Shown: positions 9,435 through 16,901 of the stretch, one piece after another | Position numbering within the stretch: position 1 is the first letter of the stretch | Layout of the letters: each line of letters begins with the position of its first letter | Assembly (NCBI GenBank): GCA_002333425.1 | Contig: DDBL01000133.1 | Coordinates: 4,571-68,570 of the forward strand | DNA from: Leptospiraceae bacterium UBA2033 | GTDB lineage: Bacteria; Spirochaetota; Leptospiria; Leptospirales; Leptospiraceae | DNA: 64,000 nucleotides | Direction: 5' to 3' | Notes under the pieces: generated by a model | What the model saw: only the letters and a program-made list of their open reading frames with translations | Told to the model about the DNA's origin: nothing | The model's database searches: none | Program-made: the position numbers and the translations under genes

Positions 9435-9827
9435 CTAACTGAATCGAGGAGGTTTAATTAGTGTTAGCTGGTAACCTTTAAGATTTGAAATTAAATTTGA
9501 AATTGGAAAAATATGTTGGGTTAGTTGAATTGTAAAGTTTGAAAAATTGTAAGATGGCAGAGTGAAAGTTTGCTTTAACAAATTAGAGAGTTCGTTTGGA
9601 TTTTTAGTTTTCTTACAAGAGCAGATATGAACTGCCTTGTTTATGTCATGACAATCTGATTTTGCATAAGACTTAAAATGGGCTTCTTTTTTTGAATTGT
9701 GGTTACAGATACATACTTGCCTAACTTTTCGCATAAAACAAAGTCCTGAATCATAAATCAAACTTTGTGATAGAACGGCAGAAATAATAATACAAGTAAA
9801 AACTGATTTTTTAATCACTTTCTGCAT
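9435..9827 (-). CDS. Cys/His-rich small secreted protein, copy 1
   Basis: Protein of 130 residues, paralogous along its whole length to the product of 14252-14644. A signal peptide (MQKVIKKSVFTCIIISAVLS) is followed by SGLCFMRKVRQVCICNHNSK, SDCHDINKAVHICSCKKTKN and a conserved C-terminal GYQLTLIKPPRFS. The Cys and His residues, all conserved in both copies, suggest metal binding such as copper or zinc. I place the start at ATG 9827 because both paralogues then have exactly 130 residues; the TTG at 9860 is the T of a TTGACA promoter box. It lies between two metal-related operons. No Shine-Dalgarno is visible. The function is unknown. Confidence 0.75.
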   Translation of the reverse strand: MQKVIKKSVFTCIIISAVLSQSLIYDSGLCFMRKVRQVCICNHNSKKEAHFKSYAKSDCHDINKAVHICSCKKTKNPNELSNLLKQTFTLPSYNFSNFTIQLTQHIFPISNLISNLKGYQLTLIKPPRFS

Positions 9828-9831
9828 GATA

Positions 9832-9860
9832 GATATATTTTTTACTTTAGAGTTTGTCAA
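9832..9860 (-). promoter_or_regulatory. Promoter of Cys-rich gene copy 1 (probably leaderless)
   Basis: On the minus strand TTGACA (9860-9855), a 17-base spacer and TATATC (9837-9832) precede the ATG at 9827 by only four bases. Transcription would begin at or beside the start codon, matching the absence of a ribosome-binding site. Confidence 0.6.
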
Positions 9861-9922
9861 GTAAGATTCGGTTTCCTAAATATTTAATTTTTAAAAATTC
9901 GTCATAGCAAATATTTCTAAAC

Positions 9923-9953
9923 TTGATTTAAGTCAAGGATAATAATTATTATT
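9923..9953. promoter_or_regulatory. FNR/CRP-like site and adjacent Fur-like palindrome
   Basis: TTGATTTAAGTCAA (9923-9936) fits the FNR/CRP-family pattern TTGAT-N4-ATCAA with one mismatch. It abuts GATAATAATTATTATTC (9938-9954), whose 14-base core (9939-9952) is a perfect palindrome resembling a Fur box. Both lie roughly 100-120 bases upstream of the Cys-rich gene start. Identification rests on pattern only. Confidence 0.45.
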
Positions 9954-9974
9954 CTCATTTTGTATCCTATAAAT

Positions 9975-10910
9975 TTACAAATTAAAAATAAACGCAATAT
10001 TAATTGAAGATTCATAAGGACGAAAATCTCTGCCACGATACAACGGATTACGGTAAGAAACCGTAAGCATATATTTTTCACTAAATCTATAATTTACACC
10101 AAGGGTAACTTCTCTAAAAATTAATGGAACTTTATCTCCGCTTGATCTTTCTTTTTGTATTCCATTAAAAGGAGTCCTATAAGTATAACCAGAAAAAATT
10201 GAAATATGATTATTGATTATATAGGAAATAAAACCTGCGGCGTTTGTCGTTTTTTTTAGCTGGATGTTGTCTATTTGGTTGTAGGTAAATTTTTGTTCTT
10301 GTCTTAGTATATATGGAACTTCGTCGTTTGTATTGTTCGTATCACCTGTATAGCGGCTAATAGGCATTTCACCTCCTATTCTACCTACTACAGAAATCCT
10401 TTTCCATAAATAGCCAAATGCTAAATTACCTTGCGCTGTATAATAATTACTTTCTATGAATTTTTGATTTACTCCACTTGTAGGAAATCCTATTCGCCCT
10501 TCTGCAAAGAAAAAATAGTTATTCTCTGCTTGTGTTTTATAAAAAGGAAACAACTTTGAGCCAATATAAGGTTTACCGTAACGTGCAAAATCAGAACGTT
10601 CCTTTTGGTCATAATAGATATAGCTAAAATTTGCGTTTACAGTAAATAAACCTTGCATAAAAATACTTTCACCGTAAATCGTTGTGTTGTTTATATTTCT
10701 ATTTTCTTGTGATCCGCGATTGTAGTCATTACTTAAAATAAAATACGTTGGCGGAAATTTACCAGTATCCTCCCCCTGACCCAAAAAGCGAACATTGAAC
10801 TGAGTTGTATCAAGTCCAGAACCTGTATGATGTGCATTAAGATAAATAGATGTTAAGAGATAATACAAAGTAGCCGCTAGAATCTTCTTTTTAAAATTCA
10901 TTTTCTGCAT
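9975..10910 (-). CDS. Outer-membrane beta-barrel protein of the MbnP/MbnH cluster
   Basis: Protein of 311 residues (308 if the inner ATG at 10901 is used, which overlaps the upstream stop as ATGA). A signal peptide ends near LNAHHTGSG, so the mature protein begins with a His pair. The rest shows alternating aromatic/polar strands (YFFFAEGRIGFP, FGYLWKRISVVGRIG, VNYRFSEKYMLTVSYR) and a C-terminal IAFIFNL, typical of outer-membrane barrels. A barrel with an N-terminal HH motif next to MbnP/MbnH suggests metal binding or uptake across the outer membrane, but this is inferred. It is the last gene of the four-gene mbnP operon. Confidence 0.75.
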   Translation of the reverse strand: MQKMNFKKKILAATLYYLLTSIYLNAHHTGSGLDTTQFNVRFLGQGEDTGKFPPTYFILSNDYNRGSQENRNINNTTIYGESIFMQGLFTVNANFSYIYYDQKERSDFARYGKPYIGSKLFPFYKTQAENNYFFFAEGRIGFPTSGVNQKFIESNYYTAQGNLAFGYLWKRISVVGRIGGEMPISRYTGDTNNTNDEVPYILRQEQKFTYNQIDNIQLKKTTNAAGFISYIINNHISIFSGYTYRTPFNGIQKERSSGDKVPLIFREVTLGVNYRFSEKYMLTVSYRNPLYRGRDFRPYESSINIAFIFNL

Positions 10911-11812
10911 CCGTGTTCTTTTATTGTTGTGTTTAGATTCCAGTTCTTTAGTATTTCATTGTAAATACCTGAATTTTCTGAAGAACTAATGATTGGGTTA
11001 CTTTCGGTTAAATCGGTTATTGCCCGTAAGATTTTTGTATTATCGATTATTGTATAACTATTCGTAGTAGTATCTTTCCATAATTCAGAATATTTTAGAG
11101 CCATTTTCAAGTTTAGATTTTGATTGAGTCCTAGATTGGTTGTACAAAGTCTTGTGAATGGTATATCTATTTTCGAAAATTGAAGTGTAAAGTTTTTTGT
11201 TTTATTATCTCCACTTATTGTTCCAGAAAAATGAACTGAATTAAAATGAAATGTAACTTTTTGCAATATTCCCTGTGGTAAATCCGAAAGAACAAAATTT
11301 TCTGATATATTATAATAACCAAACTCATCTGATCCATTAGCGTTTAGGAATGAAGACGTTGAATAGCCATTAGCCGTCGTAAATACTTTAATTGTTGCTG
11401 ACGCGGAGCTAGAAGATCCGCTATCAGCTTCATGTAGCATAACTTGGTTAGTCGCATCAGATGAATTAATGCTGGAACTAGTTGTAGATATATATAATTC
11501 TACTTTATCAAAACTTATTTGAGAAGAATTATTTAATGTTACTGTATAGATATCCGAAGCCACTGCACTGTTTAACTGAAAAGATTTTAAACTCTCATCT
11601 CCTTGGTCATCATAGAATAAAATCTGTAAACTTGCATTTGTTTTTATAGATTCCCGAAGAAGTGAAAGTCTGTTTATAATTATTTTTTTCTCGGTAAGAC
11701 TGTTTCCTTCAGAGCCAAATGTGCAGTAACTGCTACTTAGAAGCAATAGCAAAGAACAACTAATAGTTCTTTGCCATACTTTTATATGATATAAATTAAA
11801 TTTTAGTTTCAT
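10898..11812 (-). CDS. Unknown lipoprotein between mbnH and the barrel gene
   Basis: Protein of 304 residues with a long hydrophobic signal followed by SSSYC, so Cys30 is a probable lipid anchor under the loose spirochaetal lipobox. The mature part is Ser/Thr/Asn-rich and appears to be mostly beta structure. It has only a few Cys residues, one near the end (EHGCRK). Its start overlaps the mbnH stop (ATGA) and its end overlaps the start of the barrel gene, so translation of the three is coupled. I do not recognise the family. Context suggests a surface or periplasmic partner of the MbnP/MbnH system. Confidence 0.7.
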   Translation of the reverse strand: MKLKFNLYHIKVWQRTISCSLLLLLSSSYCTFGSEGNSLTEKKIIINRLSLLRESIKTNASLQILFYDDQGDESLKSFQLNSAVASDIYTVTLNNSSQISFDKVELYISTTSSSINSSDATNQVMLHEADSGSSSSASATIKVFTTANGYSTSSFLNANGSDEFGYYNISENFVLSDLPQGILQKVTFHFNSVHFSGTISGDNKTKNFTLQFSKIDIPFTRLCTTNLGLNQNLNLKMALKYSELWKDTTTNSYTIIDNTKILRAITDLTESNPIISSSENSGIYNEILKNWNLNTTIKEHGCRK

Positions 11813-13008
11813 TGAAATGGATTACTAAATTTAGGATTAGAAATAAACTCATCATCAGTCAGAGCTTTTAAAAAATTTATCAAATCTGTTCTTTCTTGTG
11901 GCGTTAAGGTAAAAGCACGTATTTGCGGATCTTTGTTCTTATGTGATAAGCCACCGGATGCATAATGATCGATAACCTTTCCAAGTGCTTCGGTGGAACA
12001 ATTTTCAATGTCACTAGGACTTGCAGTCGTACAAGTAAAGCTTCCATCGTGCATGTAAGGATATGTCAATGCGATGTTTCTAAGGGATGGTGGTTTAAAC
12101 TTTCCAATATCAGTCTGTAAAAGGGTAACTTCATAAAGTCCTTTTTTGTTGTCAGGTAAACTAGCATAAGTCGTATCTGAAATAATTCCGTTACTGGAAT
12201 AAGAAACTTCCTCAAACACAGTTCCTGCATGAGTCATCGAATTAGTATAGTTGATTCCTCCATGACAATGAAAACACTCAGCCGTTTCTCCATTAAAAAC
12301 TGCAAGCCCTCGGATAGCAGATGAGGATAAGGCGGACTTATCTCCATAATTCAAGTATTTGTCTACTTTTGATTTGCCGCTAATTAAACTTCTTTGAAAA
12401 CTAGATAGCGCAAAACGAACATTTTGCTCTGTTATATTTTCAATTCCACCTCCGAACGCACTTTGGAATAATGTTCTATAGCGACTATCGGACTTTAGGC
12501 GATTTAGGTAATCATCATTACTAAGTCCAAGTTCAATTGGACTTGTTCCAAACATAGGACCACGTGCTTGAATTTCTAAAGAAGTCATTTTGTCATTTGA
12601 CCAGGTTAAACGCGTATTATACGCAACGTTTGCAAGATTCTGAGAGTTTCTGGGATGAACTTCAGCGGTAGATCCAATACCAAATGGTTTTCTATCAGTA
12701 AATGCAAATTCCTGAAGATGACAACTGGAACAGGATTGAGTTTGATTTTGCGACAAGTTTTTATCATAGAATAAAAAACGTCCCAAAGTAACTTTTTCTT
12801 CAGACATTGGATTTTCTCTCGGAACACTTGGTATTGGAAAATCATTGGGCAAATTCCAATTATATCCAATTTGAGATCGTCCAGAAAATTGAGCAATAAA
12901 GGCTGATTGAAGTAGTTGCGAATTATTCTTATTATCCTTATTCGCTTTGTCAAAACTTGTTCCACAATAGATTGTAGACAAGAGCAGTAGTATAATGAAT
13001 GATTTCAT
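11809..13008 (-). CDS. mbnH: MauG-like di-haem cytochrome c peroxidase family protein (MbnH type)
   Basis: Protein of 399 residues with signal MKSFIILLLLSTIYC and two c-type haem motifs, CSSCH (93-97) and CFHCH (245-249), spaced as in the cytochrome c peroxidase/MauG superfamily. The stretches FKPPSLRNIALTYPYMHDGS and LGKVIDHYASGG are typical of the metallo-mystery-pair branch. Characterised MbnH oxidises a Trp of partner MbnP to kynurenine, and the partner is encoded immediately upstream here. I placed the start at ATG 13008, which has GGAGG 6 bases upstream. The electron donor and actual substrate in this organism are not shown by sequence. Confidence 0.88.
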   Translation of the reverse strand: MKSFIILLLLSTIYCGTSFDKANKDNKNNSQLLQSAFIAQFSGRSQIGYNWNLPNDFPIPSVPRENPMSEEKVTLGRFLFYDKNLSQNQTQSCSSCHLQEFAFTDRKPFGIGSTAEVHPRNSQNLANVAYNTRLTWSNDKMTSLEIQARGPMFGTSPIELGLSNDDYLNRLKSDSRYRTLFQSAFGGGIENITEQNVRFALSSFQRSLISGKSKVDKYLNYGDKSALSSSAIRGLAVFNGETAECFHCHGGINYTNSMTHAGTVFEEVSYSSNGIISDTTYASLPDNKKGLYEVTLLQTDIGKFKPPSLRNIALTYPYMHDGSFTCTTASPSDIENCSTEALGKVIDHYASGGLSHKNKDPQIRAFTLTPQERTDLINFLKALTDDEFISNPKFSNPFQ

Positions 13009-13056
13009 TTTCTTCCTCCAGAGAAGTAGATGCAAAAAGAAAAGTAGGATTTGAAA

Positions 13057-13103
13057 TTGTTTGGCTCACCTTGTTATAAAATTTAACAAAGTGAGTCAAA
13101 CAA
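13057..13103 (-). promoter_or_regulatory. Long hairpin between mbnP and mbnH
   Basis: A 20-base left arm (13057-13076) pairs with a right arm (13084-13103) with two mismatches across a 7-base loop. It lies in the 130-base gap between the mbnP stop and the mbnH start. There is no downstream T-run on the minus strand, so an mRNA-processing or stabilising hairpin that sets the mbnP/mbnH ratio is more likely than a strong terminator. Confidence 0.55.
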
Positions 13104-13138
13104 GGAACACTACTTAAATCTGTTTTAGATGTATCGTA

Positions 13139-14074
13139 TTACCGAATACTGAATGCTGATTGCGTTGTTGTTGCCCCGGTTGAAGGCACGATACCGATGT
13201 TAGAGATTATCGGCTGACAAGCAGTAGTCGCATTCCCAGTCATACAAATATTAATTCCTGTGCTAGAGGCATCTGAGCCACTAAAAAGAGCATTCAAGTC
13301 AAGAGTGATTACATCCCTTGTTGCATTAAATCCAGTTGCTTTTGTTAAAGAAATTGTAGGACGATTTGGTAAACCACATTCATTTATTGGTCCGGTAGTA
13401 TTGCCTGAACAAGAACCACTTCCGAGGTGAAATTGATTTTTACTTGTTGCAGTAAATTCTATTTTTGCAAATTTATAACCACTATTCCATGCCCAATACA
13501 TAGCAATATTATTTAGTGGAGAAGTTGCAGTAGATGTTGATAAATGATTTAAGTAAAATGGAACTCCGATTTTAAATTCTACACCCACATAGTTACCAAC
13601 TGCAGAAGTTCCGATAATGGATTTGTTTGTTTCAGTAGTTCCCCCACTACAACCGTTAGTCGCATCTTCAAAGTCAAGAAGTGCTACGCCTGAGTAACTT
13701 CCAAACGAGTTGGAACCAGCGCCTAATTGCCATTTTCCGTCGGTAGTGATTAAAAAATCTGACTTTGTTCCATCAGTTGATATTAATTTTACATCATGAA
13801 CATAGAATCGTAAATCATTTAGAGTTGCACCTGTTGTTCCTGCGATAGTTCCAGAAAGAGTTCCGGCACAAGAAACGTTAGTGTTTCCAGACACAACATT
13901 AAAATTGATTGTAGATACAGAAGTTGGAGAAGACGAATTGATTTGATTGGACACAAGTGCGATAGCCGCCTGTTGAGTCGGGTTTTTGTCTGTGTCTTTT
14001 TTTCCTGTAATTGTATCACAGGAATTAATTAGTGTAGATAAAAATAGAATTGTTAAAATGATAAAATGTTTCAT
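13139..14074 (-). CDS. mbnP: MbnP-like four-Cys metallo-mystery-pair lipoprotein
   Basis: Protein of 311 residues with signal ending LINSC (Cys19 lipid anchor). It matches the metallo-mystery-pair four-Cys family: INFNVVSGNTNVSC, LRFYVHDVKLI, LLDFED, YVGVEFKIGVPFYLNH, MYWAWNSGYKFAKIE and NQFHLGSGSCSG. Cys69, Cys142, Cys222 and Cys233 are candidates for the conserved set. Trp194 and Trp196 form the WxW motif; in characterised MbnP a conserved Trp becomes kynurenine and the protein binds copper. The ATG has AAGGA upstream. It heads the operon mbnP, mbnH, lipoprotein, barrel. A role in periplasmic copper binding follows from family knowledge. Confidence 0.88.
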   Translation of the reverse strand: MKHFIILTILFLSTLINSCDTITGKKDTDKNPTQQAAIALVSNQINSSSPTSVSTINFNVVSGNTNVSCAGTLSGTIAGTTGATLNDLRFYVHDVKLISTDGTKSDFLITTDGKWQLGAGSNSFGSYSGVALLDFEDATNGCSGGTTETNKSIIGTSAVGNYVGVEFKIGVPFYLNHLSTSTATSPLNNIAMYWAWNSGYKFAKIEFTATSKNQFHLGSGSCSGNTTGPINECGLPNRPTISLTKATGFNATRDVITLDLNALFSGSDASSTGINICMTGNATTACQPIISNIGIVPSTGATTTQSAFSIR

Positions 14075-14117
14075 AAAATATCCTTGTAAAGTATGAGTAA
14101 TACTGTTTACTCTATAT

Positions 14118-14158
14118 TATTTTGTGGCAAATATGAATTTGCCTTGTAATCGGTGTTA
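14118..14158. repeat. Duplicated spacer with hairpin, copy 2
   Basis: Near-identical to 9381-9421, including the hairpin GGCAAAT-ATGA-ATTTGCC and the tail TTGTAATCGGTGTTAT. Here a family A element separates it from the Cys-rich gene, whereas copy 1 directly abuts its paralogue. Confidence 0.75.
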
Positions 14159-14168
14159 TCTTTCTATA

Positions 14169-14246
14169 CGAGCGCGGGCGGCGGTTTTACGATGTAGAGA
14201 CAGGTTTGAAACCTGTCTCTACGACGATGATGTCGCCGCATCGCCC
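14169..14246. repeat. Palindromic element, family A copy 2 (inverted)
   Basis: Contains a 14-1-14 palindrome at 14194-14222 (arm GTAGAGACAGGTTT). Reversed, its flanks read GGGCGATGCGGCG and CCGCCGCCCGCGCTC, matching copies 1 and 3. It lies 5 bases from the stop of Cys-rich copy 2 and is absent at the equivalent place in the paralogous locus around 9424-9450. Confidence 0.8.
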
Positions 14247-14251
14247 AGAAT

Positions 14252-14644
14252 TTAAGAAAACTTAGGAGGTTTAATGAGTGTTAGCTGATAGCCTTTATGG
14301 TTAGAAATAGAATTTGAAATTGGAAATATATAATGCGTTAGTTGAATGGAAAGAACAGAGAGCGTATTTGTTGTGATGAAAAAAGTTTGTTTGATTAGAT
14401 TAGAGAGTTCGTTTGGATTTTTTGTTTTTTTACAAGAGCAAACGTGAACTGTTTTTTTTATATCATGGCAATCTGATTTTACAGAAGATCTGGAATGGAT
14501 TTCTTTTTTTGAGTTGTGGTTACAGGTGCATATCTGCCTGACCTTACGCATAAAACAAAGTCCAGAATCATAAATCAAACTTTGTGAAAGGACAGCAAAG
14601 ATAATAATAAAACTCAAAATAGATTTTTGAATCACGCTTTGCAT
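14252..14644 (-). CDS. Cys/His-rich small secreted protein, copy 2
   Basis: Protein of 130 residues, the paralogue of 9435-9827. It has a signal peptide, SGLCFMRKVRQICTCNHNSK, SDCHDIKKTVHVCSCKKTKN, NELSNLIKQTF and terminal LIKPPKFS. Conservation is strongest in the Cys/His segments and at the C-terminus and weaker between them, as expected for selection on metal ligands. It lies directly upstream of mbnP, separated by a palindromic element and a hairpin. There is no Shine-Dalgarno; TTGACA lies 32 bases before the ATG. I infer a metal-binding or metal-sensing secreted protein. No named family is assigned. Confidence 0.75.
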   Translation of the reverse strand: MQSVIQKSILSFIIIFAVLSQSLIYDSGLCFMRKVRQICTCNHNSKKEIHSRSSVKSDCHDIKKTVHVCSCKKTKNPNELSNLIKQTFFITTNTLSVLSIQLTHYIFPISNSISNHKGYQLTLIKPPKFS

Positions 14645-14713
14645 GTTAACTACGGTCTAATTCTAAACATTCTGCTTGTCAAGGAACATTTTACTGTAAC
14701 CTCATCGCCCTGC

Positions 14714-14750
14714 GTGATATATATCATATTAGGTTCATGATCTAGATCAA
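14714..14750. promoter_or_regulatory. Two FNR/CRP-like palindromes between Cys-rich copy 2 and pgsA
   Basis: TGATATATATCA (14714-14725) and TGATCTAGATCA (14738-14749) are perfect 12-base palindromes with the TGAT-N4-ATCA layout of FNR/CRP-family sites; their centres are 24 bases apart. They lie about 75-100 bases upstream of the Cys-rich gene on the minus strand and about 95-120 bases upstream of pgsA on the plus strand. The related site near Cys-rich copy 1 favours the Cys-rich gene as target. Confidence 0.5.
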
Positions 14751-14838
14751 TGTGCAAATATTATGAGTAGGCAAAATCTATTTTTTTTACTGAAATGAAT
14801 TGCAGGGAAACGATAAATTTGTACATTGCTAAATTAGT

Positions 14839-15444
14839 ATGAAACAAATATTGCTTGTTCCTAATCTTTTAACTTTGTCTCGGATGATTCTTATTTTTCC
14901 CTCGATCTATTTTTTAGAAAAGTCTGAGTTTTTAATTGCTGCTATTCTGGTGGCTATTTTACTTTTAACAGATTTTTTCGATGGGTTTTTCGCTCGTAAG
15001 TTAAATCAAACTTCCTATTTGGGAGCAATCCTTGATCCAGTTGCAGATAAAATGGTTGTCATTCTTTTTTTTACTCATTTGATTTTGGTGAATTCTACTT
15101 CTCCGCTTTACTATGGCTTAGTTTTGACACGTGATATTTTACAGCTTTCTGTTATTCCGATTTTACTTCTTTGGAAAAAAATTGAGTTTAAAGTGAAACC
15201 AAGTCGGATTGCAAAACTAGGTACGGCTTTGAATTTTATTATTCTCGCTTTATATGAAATGAACTTTGTAGTTGCAAAAACTCCTGAGTGGTATGCGCGG
15301 TTTCTGGATGAATTGCAGACTTTGAATGTGTTTACTTTATTTCCTTTGCTTCTCATTTCCGCTTGTATTGAAGTTTACATCTTGTTTACCTTTATCCCTA
15401 GATTCATTCAGATTTATAAAGGGACTCATGATACATTTGAATAG
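14839..15444 (+). CDS. pgsA: CDP-alcohol phosphatidyltransferase, PgsA-like
   Basis: Membrane enzyme of 201 residues that probably transfers a phosphatidyl group from CDP-diacylglycerol to glycerol-3-phosphate. The CDP-alcohol phosphotransferase signature is complete: D-G-x2-A-R-x8-G-x3-D-x3-D, read as FFDGFFARKLNQTSYLGAIL followed by DPVADKM. About five hydrophobic helices are visible. No strong Shine-Dalgarno is evident. It is followed by a symporter gene 39 bases downstream. A second family member, PssA-like, is encoded at 59139-59909, which makes the PgsA assignment here more likely, but the alcohol acceptor is not proved. Confidence 0.82.
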   Translation: MKQILLVPNLLTLSRMILIFPSIYFLEKSEFLIAAILVAILLLTDFFDGFFARKLNQTSYLGAILDPVADKMVVILFFTHLILVNSTSPLYYGLVLTRDILQLSVIPILLLWKKIEFKVKPSRIAKLGTALNFIILALYEMNFVVAKTPEWYARFLDELQTLNVFTLFPLLLISACIEVYILFTFIPRFIQIYKGTHDTFE

Positions 15445-15483
15445 TTTTTTATTTTATCTCTCTATTATATAAAAGGAAAAAGT

Positions 15484-16899
15484 ATGGATATTGTAATTTT
15501 TATTATTGTGCTTCTTGGATTTATTTATGTTGGTTTACGGGAAACAAAAAAAGTAAAGGACGATAACTCCTACTTACTCGCGAATCGTAAGACTGGCTTA
15601 TTTGCATTAGTCGCTACTCTTGTGATGACTGAGTTTAATACTTCTACATTACTCGGATTTTCCGCTGCTGGTTATTCAGTTGGTATCTGGGGACTAACGC
15701 TTCCATTTGTATTTTTATTCGGTCTAGGTTTTTATACGTTTACTGTTGCCAAAAAATGGAAGAAGTTAAATGGGATGAGTGTAGCTGAATTATTTTCTCT
15801 TCGTTATGGTAGTACAGTGGGGATAACAGCCAGTTTGTTTTTGATTTTTGCTATGATTGGGTTTAGTGCGACCTATGTTAAGTCTGTCACTGTAATCTTT
15901 CAGCCATTTTTACCGGATGTAAATTCTTATATAGTCAGTGCTCTTCTGGTAGGGGTTGTGCTTCTCATGACTCTTCGTGGTGGATTGGTTTCTGTTATTT
16001 CTACCGATATTATGGGATTTATTGGAACTATTTTTATCGTTCCTTTACTGTTTTACTTTTCCTATTCTCAAAAGAATTTAGGTTTAGAGGAAATTATTCG
16101 TGTATTTCCACCTGAAAGTTCTAATGCACTTCCTATTCGGTACATCGTTTCTCTTGTAATACTTACAATGTTTACTTATATAGCAGCACCTTGGTACGGA
16201 CAAAAGATATTTGCCGCAGCTTCTGAAAAAACGGCTTTTATTGCAGTTGGAATTTCGAGTGTTATTGTATTTATCCTTTACGCCTTTCCTATATTAGCCG
16301 TTGCTTATCTCAGACTTAATGGTGTAACGGGGATTAACCCCGAGGAAGGAATTCCTTATATTATCAAATCCTATTTCCCAGTAGGTCTTAGGGCTATTGC
16401 GTTTGCTGTGTTATTCGCTGCTGCTGCTACAACTCTTTCTGGAATTTGGAGTGCATTAACTACAATGCTCGTGGGTGATTTCTTATTATCCGCTAAGAAC
16501 CCAAAACTAGGAAAAGATTATATAGGAAGTATGAAAATATTTTTTGGATTTGCTTTTGTATCGTGGCTTTTGGGAAATATATTTGTAGATAAAATTTTAA
16601 ATAAACTCATCCTTGCGAATATTCCAATTGCTGCTCTTTCGTTTGCTCTTCTTGCTGGATTTTTTTGGAAGAGAGCATCTAGGCGAGGGGCGATATTAAG
16701 TATTGTTCTTGGACTTATTTGGGGTCTTGGTTGTTACTTGTATTTGGGGGAGGATGGTGGTTATACATGGTTTTGGGCAGCTTATGGAATCCCGTTAATT
16801 TTTGTGAGTGGTATAATTGGATCTTTCTTGTTTCCTCAGTCAGAGGAAGAAAAGAAGGCACTCGAAAAATTTAATCTTAGAATGAAAGATGAGTCCTGA
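15484..16899 (+). CDS. Sodium:solute symporter family protein
   Basis: Polytopic protein of 471 residues with about 12-13 transmembrane helices and the general features of the SSS family: N-terminal ANRKTGLFALVATLVMTEFN, a glycine/alanine-rich core, and FAAAATTLSGIWSALTTMLV near the eighth helix. It should couple inward Na+ flow to uptake of an organic solute or anion, which cannot be chosen from sequence. AAAGGA precedes the ATG. It is followed at 2 bases by a membrane protein of unknown function and then by a cation/proton antiporter, so these three may form an ion-homeostasis operon. Confidence 0.88.
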   Translation: MDIVIFIIVLLGFIYVGLRETKKVKDDNSYLLANRKTGLFALVATLVMTEFNTSTLLGFSAAGYSVGIWGLTLPFVFLFGLGFYTFTVAKKWKKLNGMSVAELFSLRYGSTVGITASLFLIFAMIGFSATYVKSVTVIFQPFLPDVNSYIVSALLVGVVLLMTLRGGLVSVISTDIMGFIGTIFIVPLLFYFSYSQKNLGLEEIIRVFPPESSNALPIRYIVSLVILTMFTYIAAPWYGQKIFAAASEKTAFIAVGISSVIVFILYAFPILAVAYLRLNGVTGINPEEGIPYIIKSYFPVGLRAIAFAVLFAAAATTLSGIWSALTTMLVGDFLLSAKNPKLGKDYIGSMKIFFGFAFVSWLLGNIFVDKILNKLILANIPIAALSFALLAGFFWKRASRRGAILSIVLGLIWGLGCYLYLGEDGGYTWFWAAYGIPLIFVSGIIGSFLFPQSEEEKKALEKFNLRMKDES

Positions 16900-16901
16900 T
16901 C

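Noticed and set aside
9828..9860. TTG start of Cys-rich copy 1
   Set aside because: The TTG is part of the TTGACA promoter box; the paralogue aligns from the ATG at 9827.
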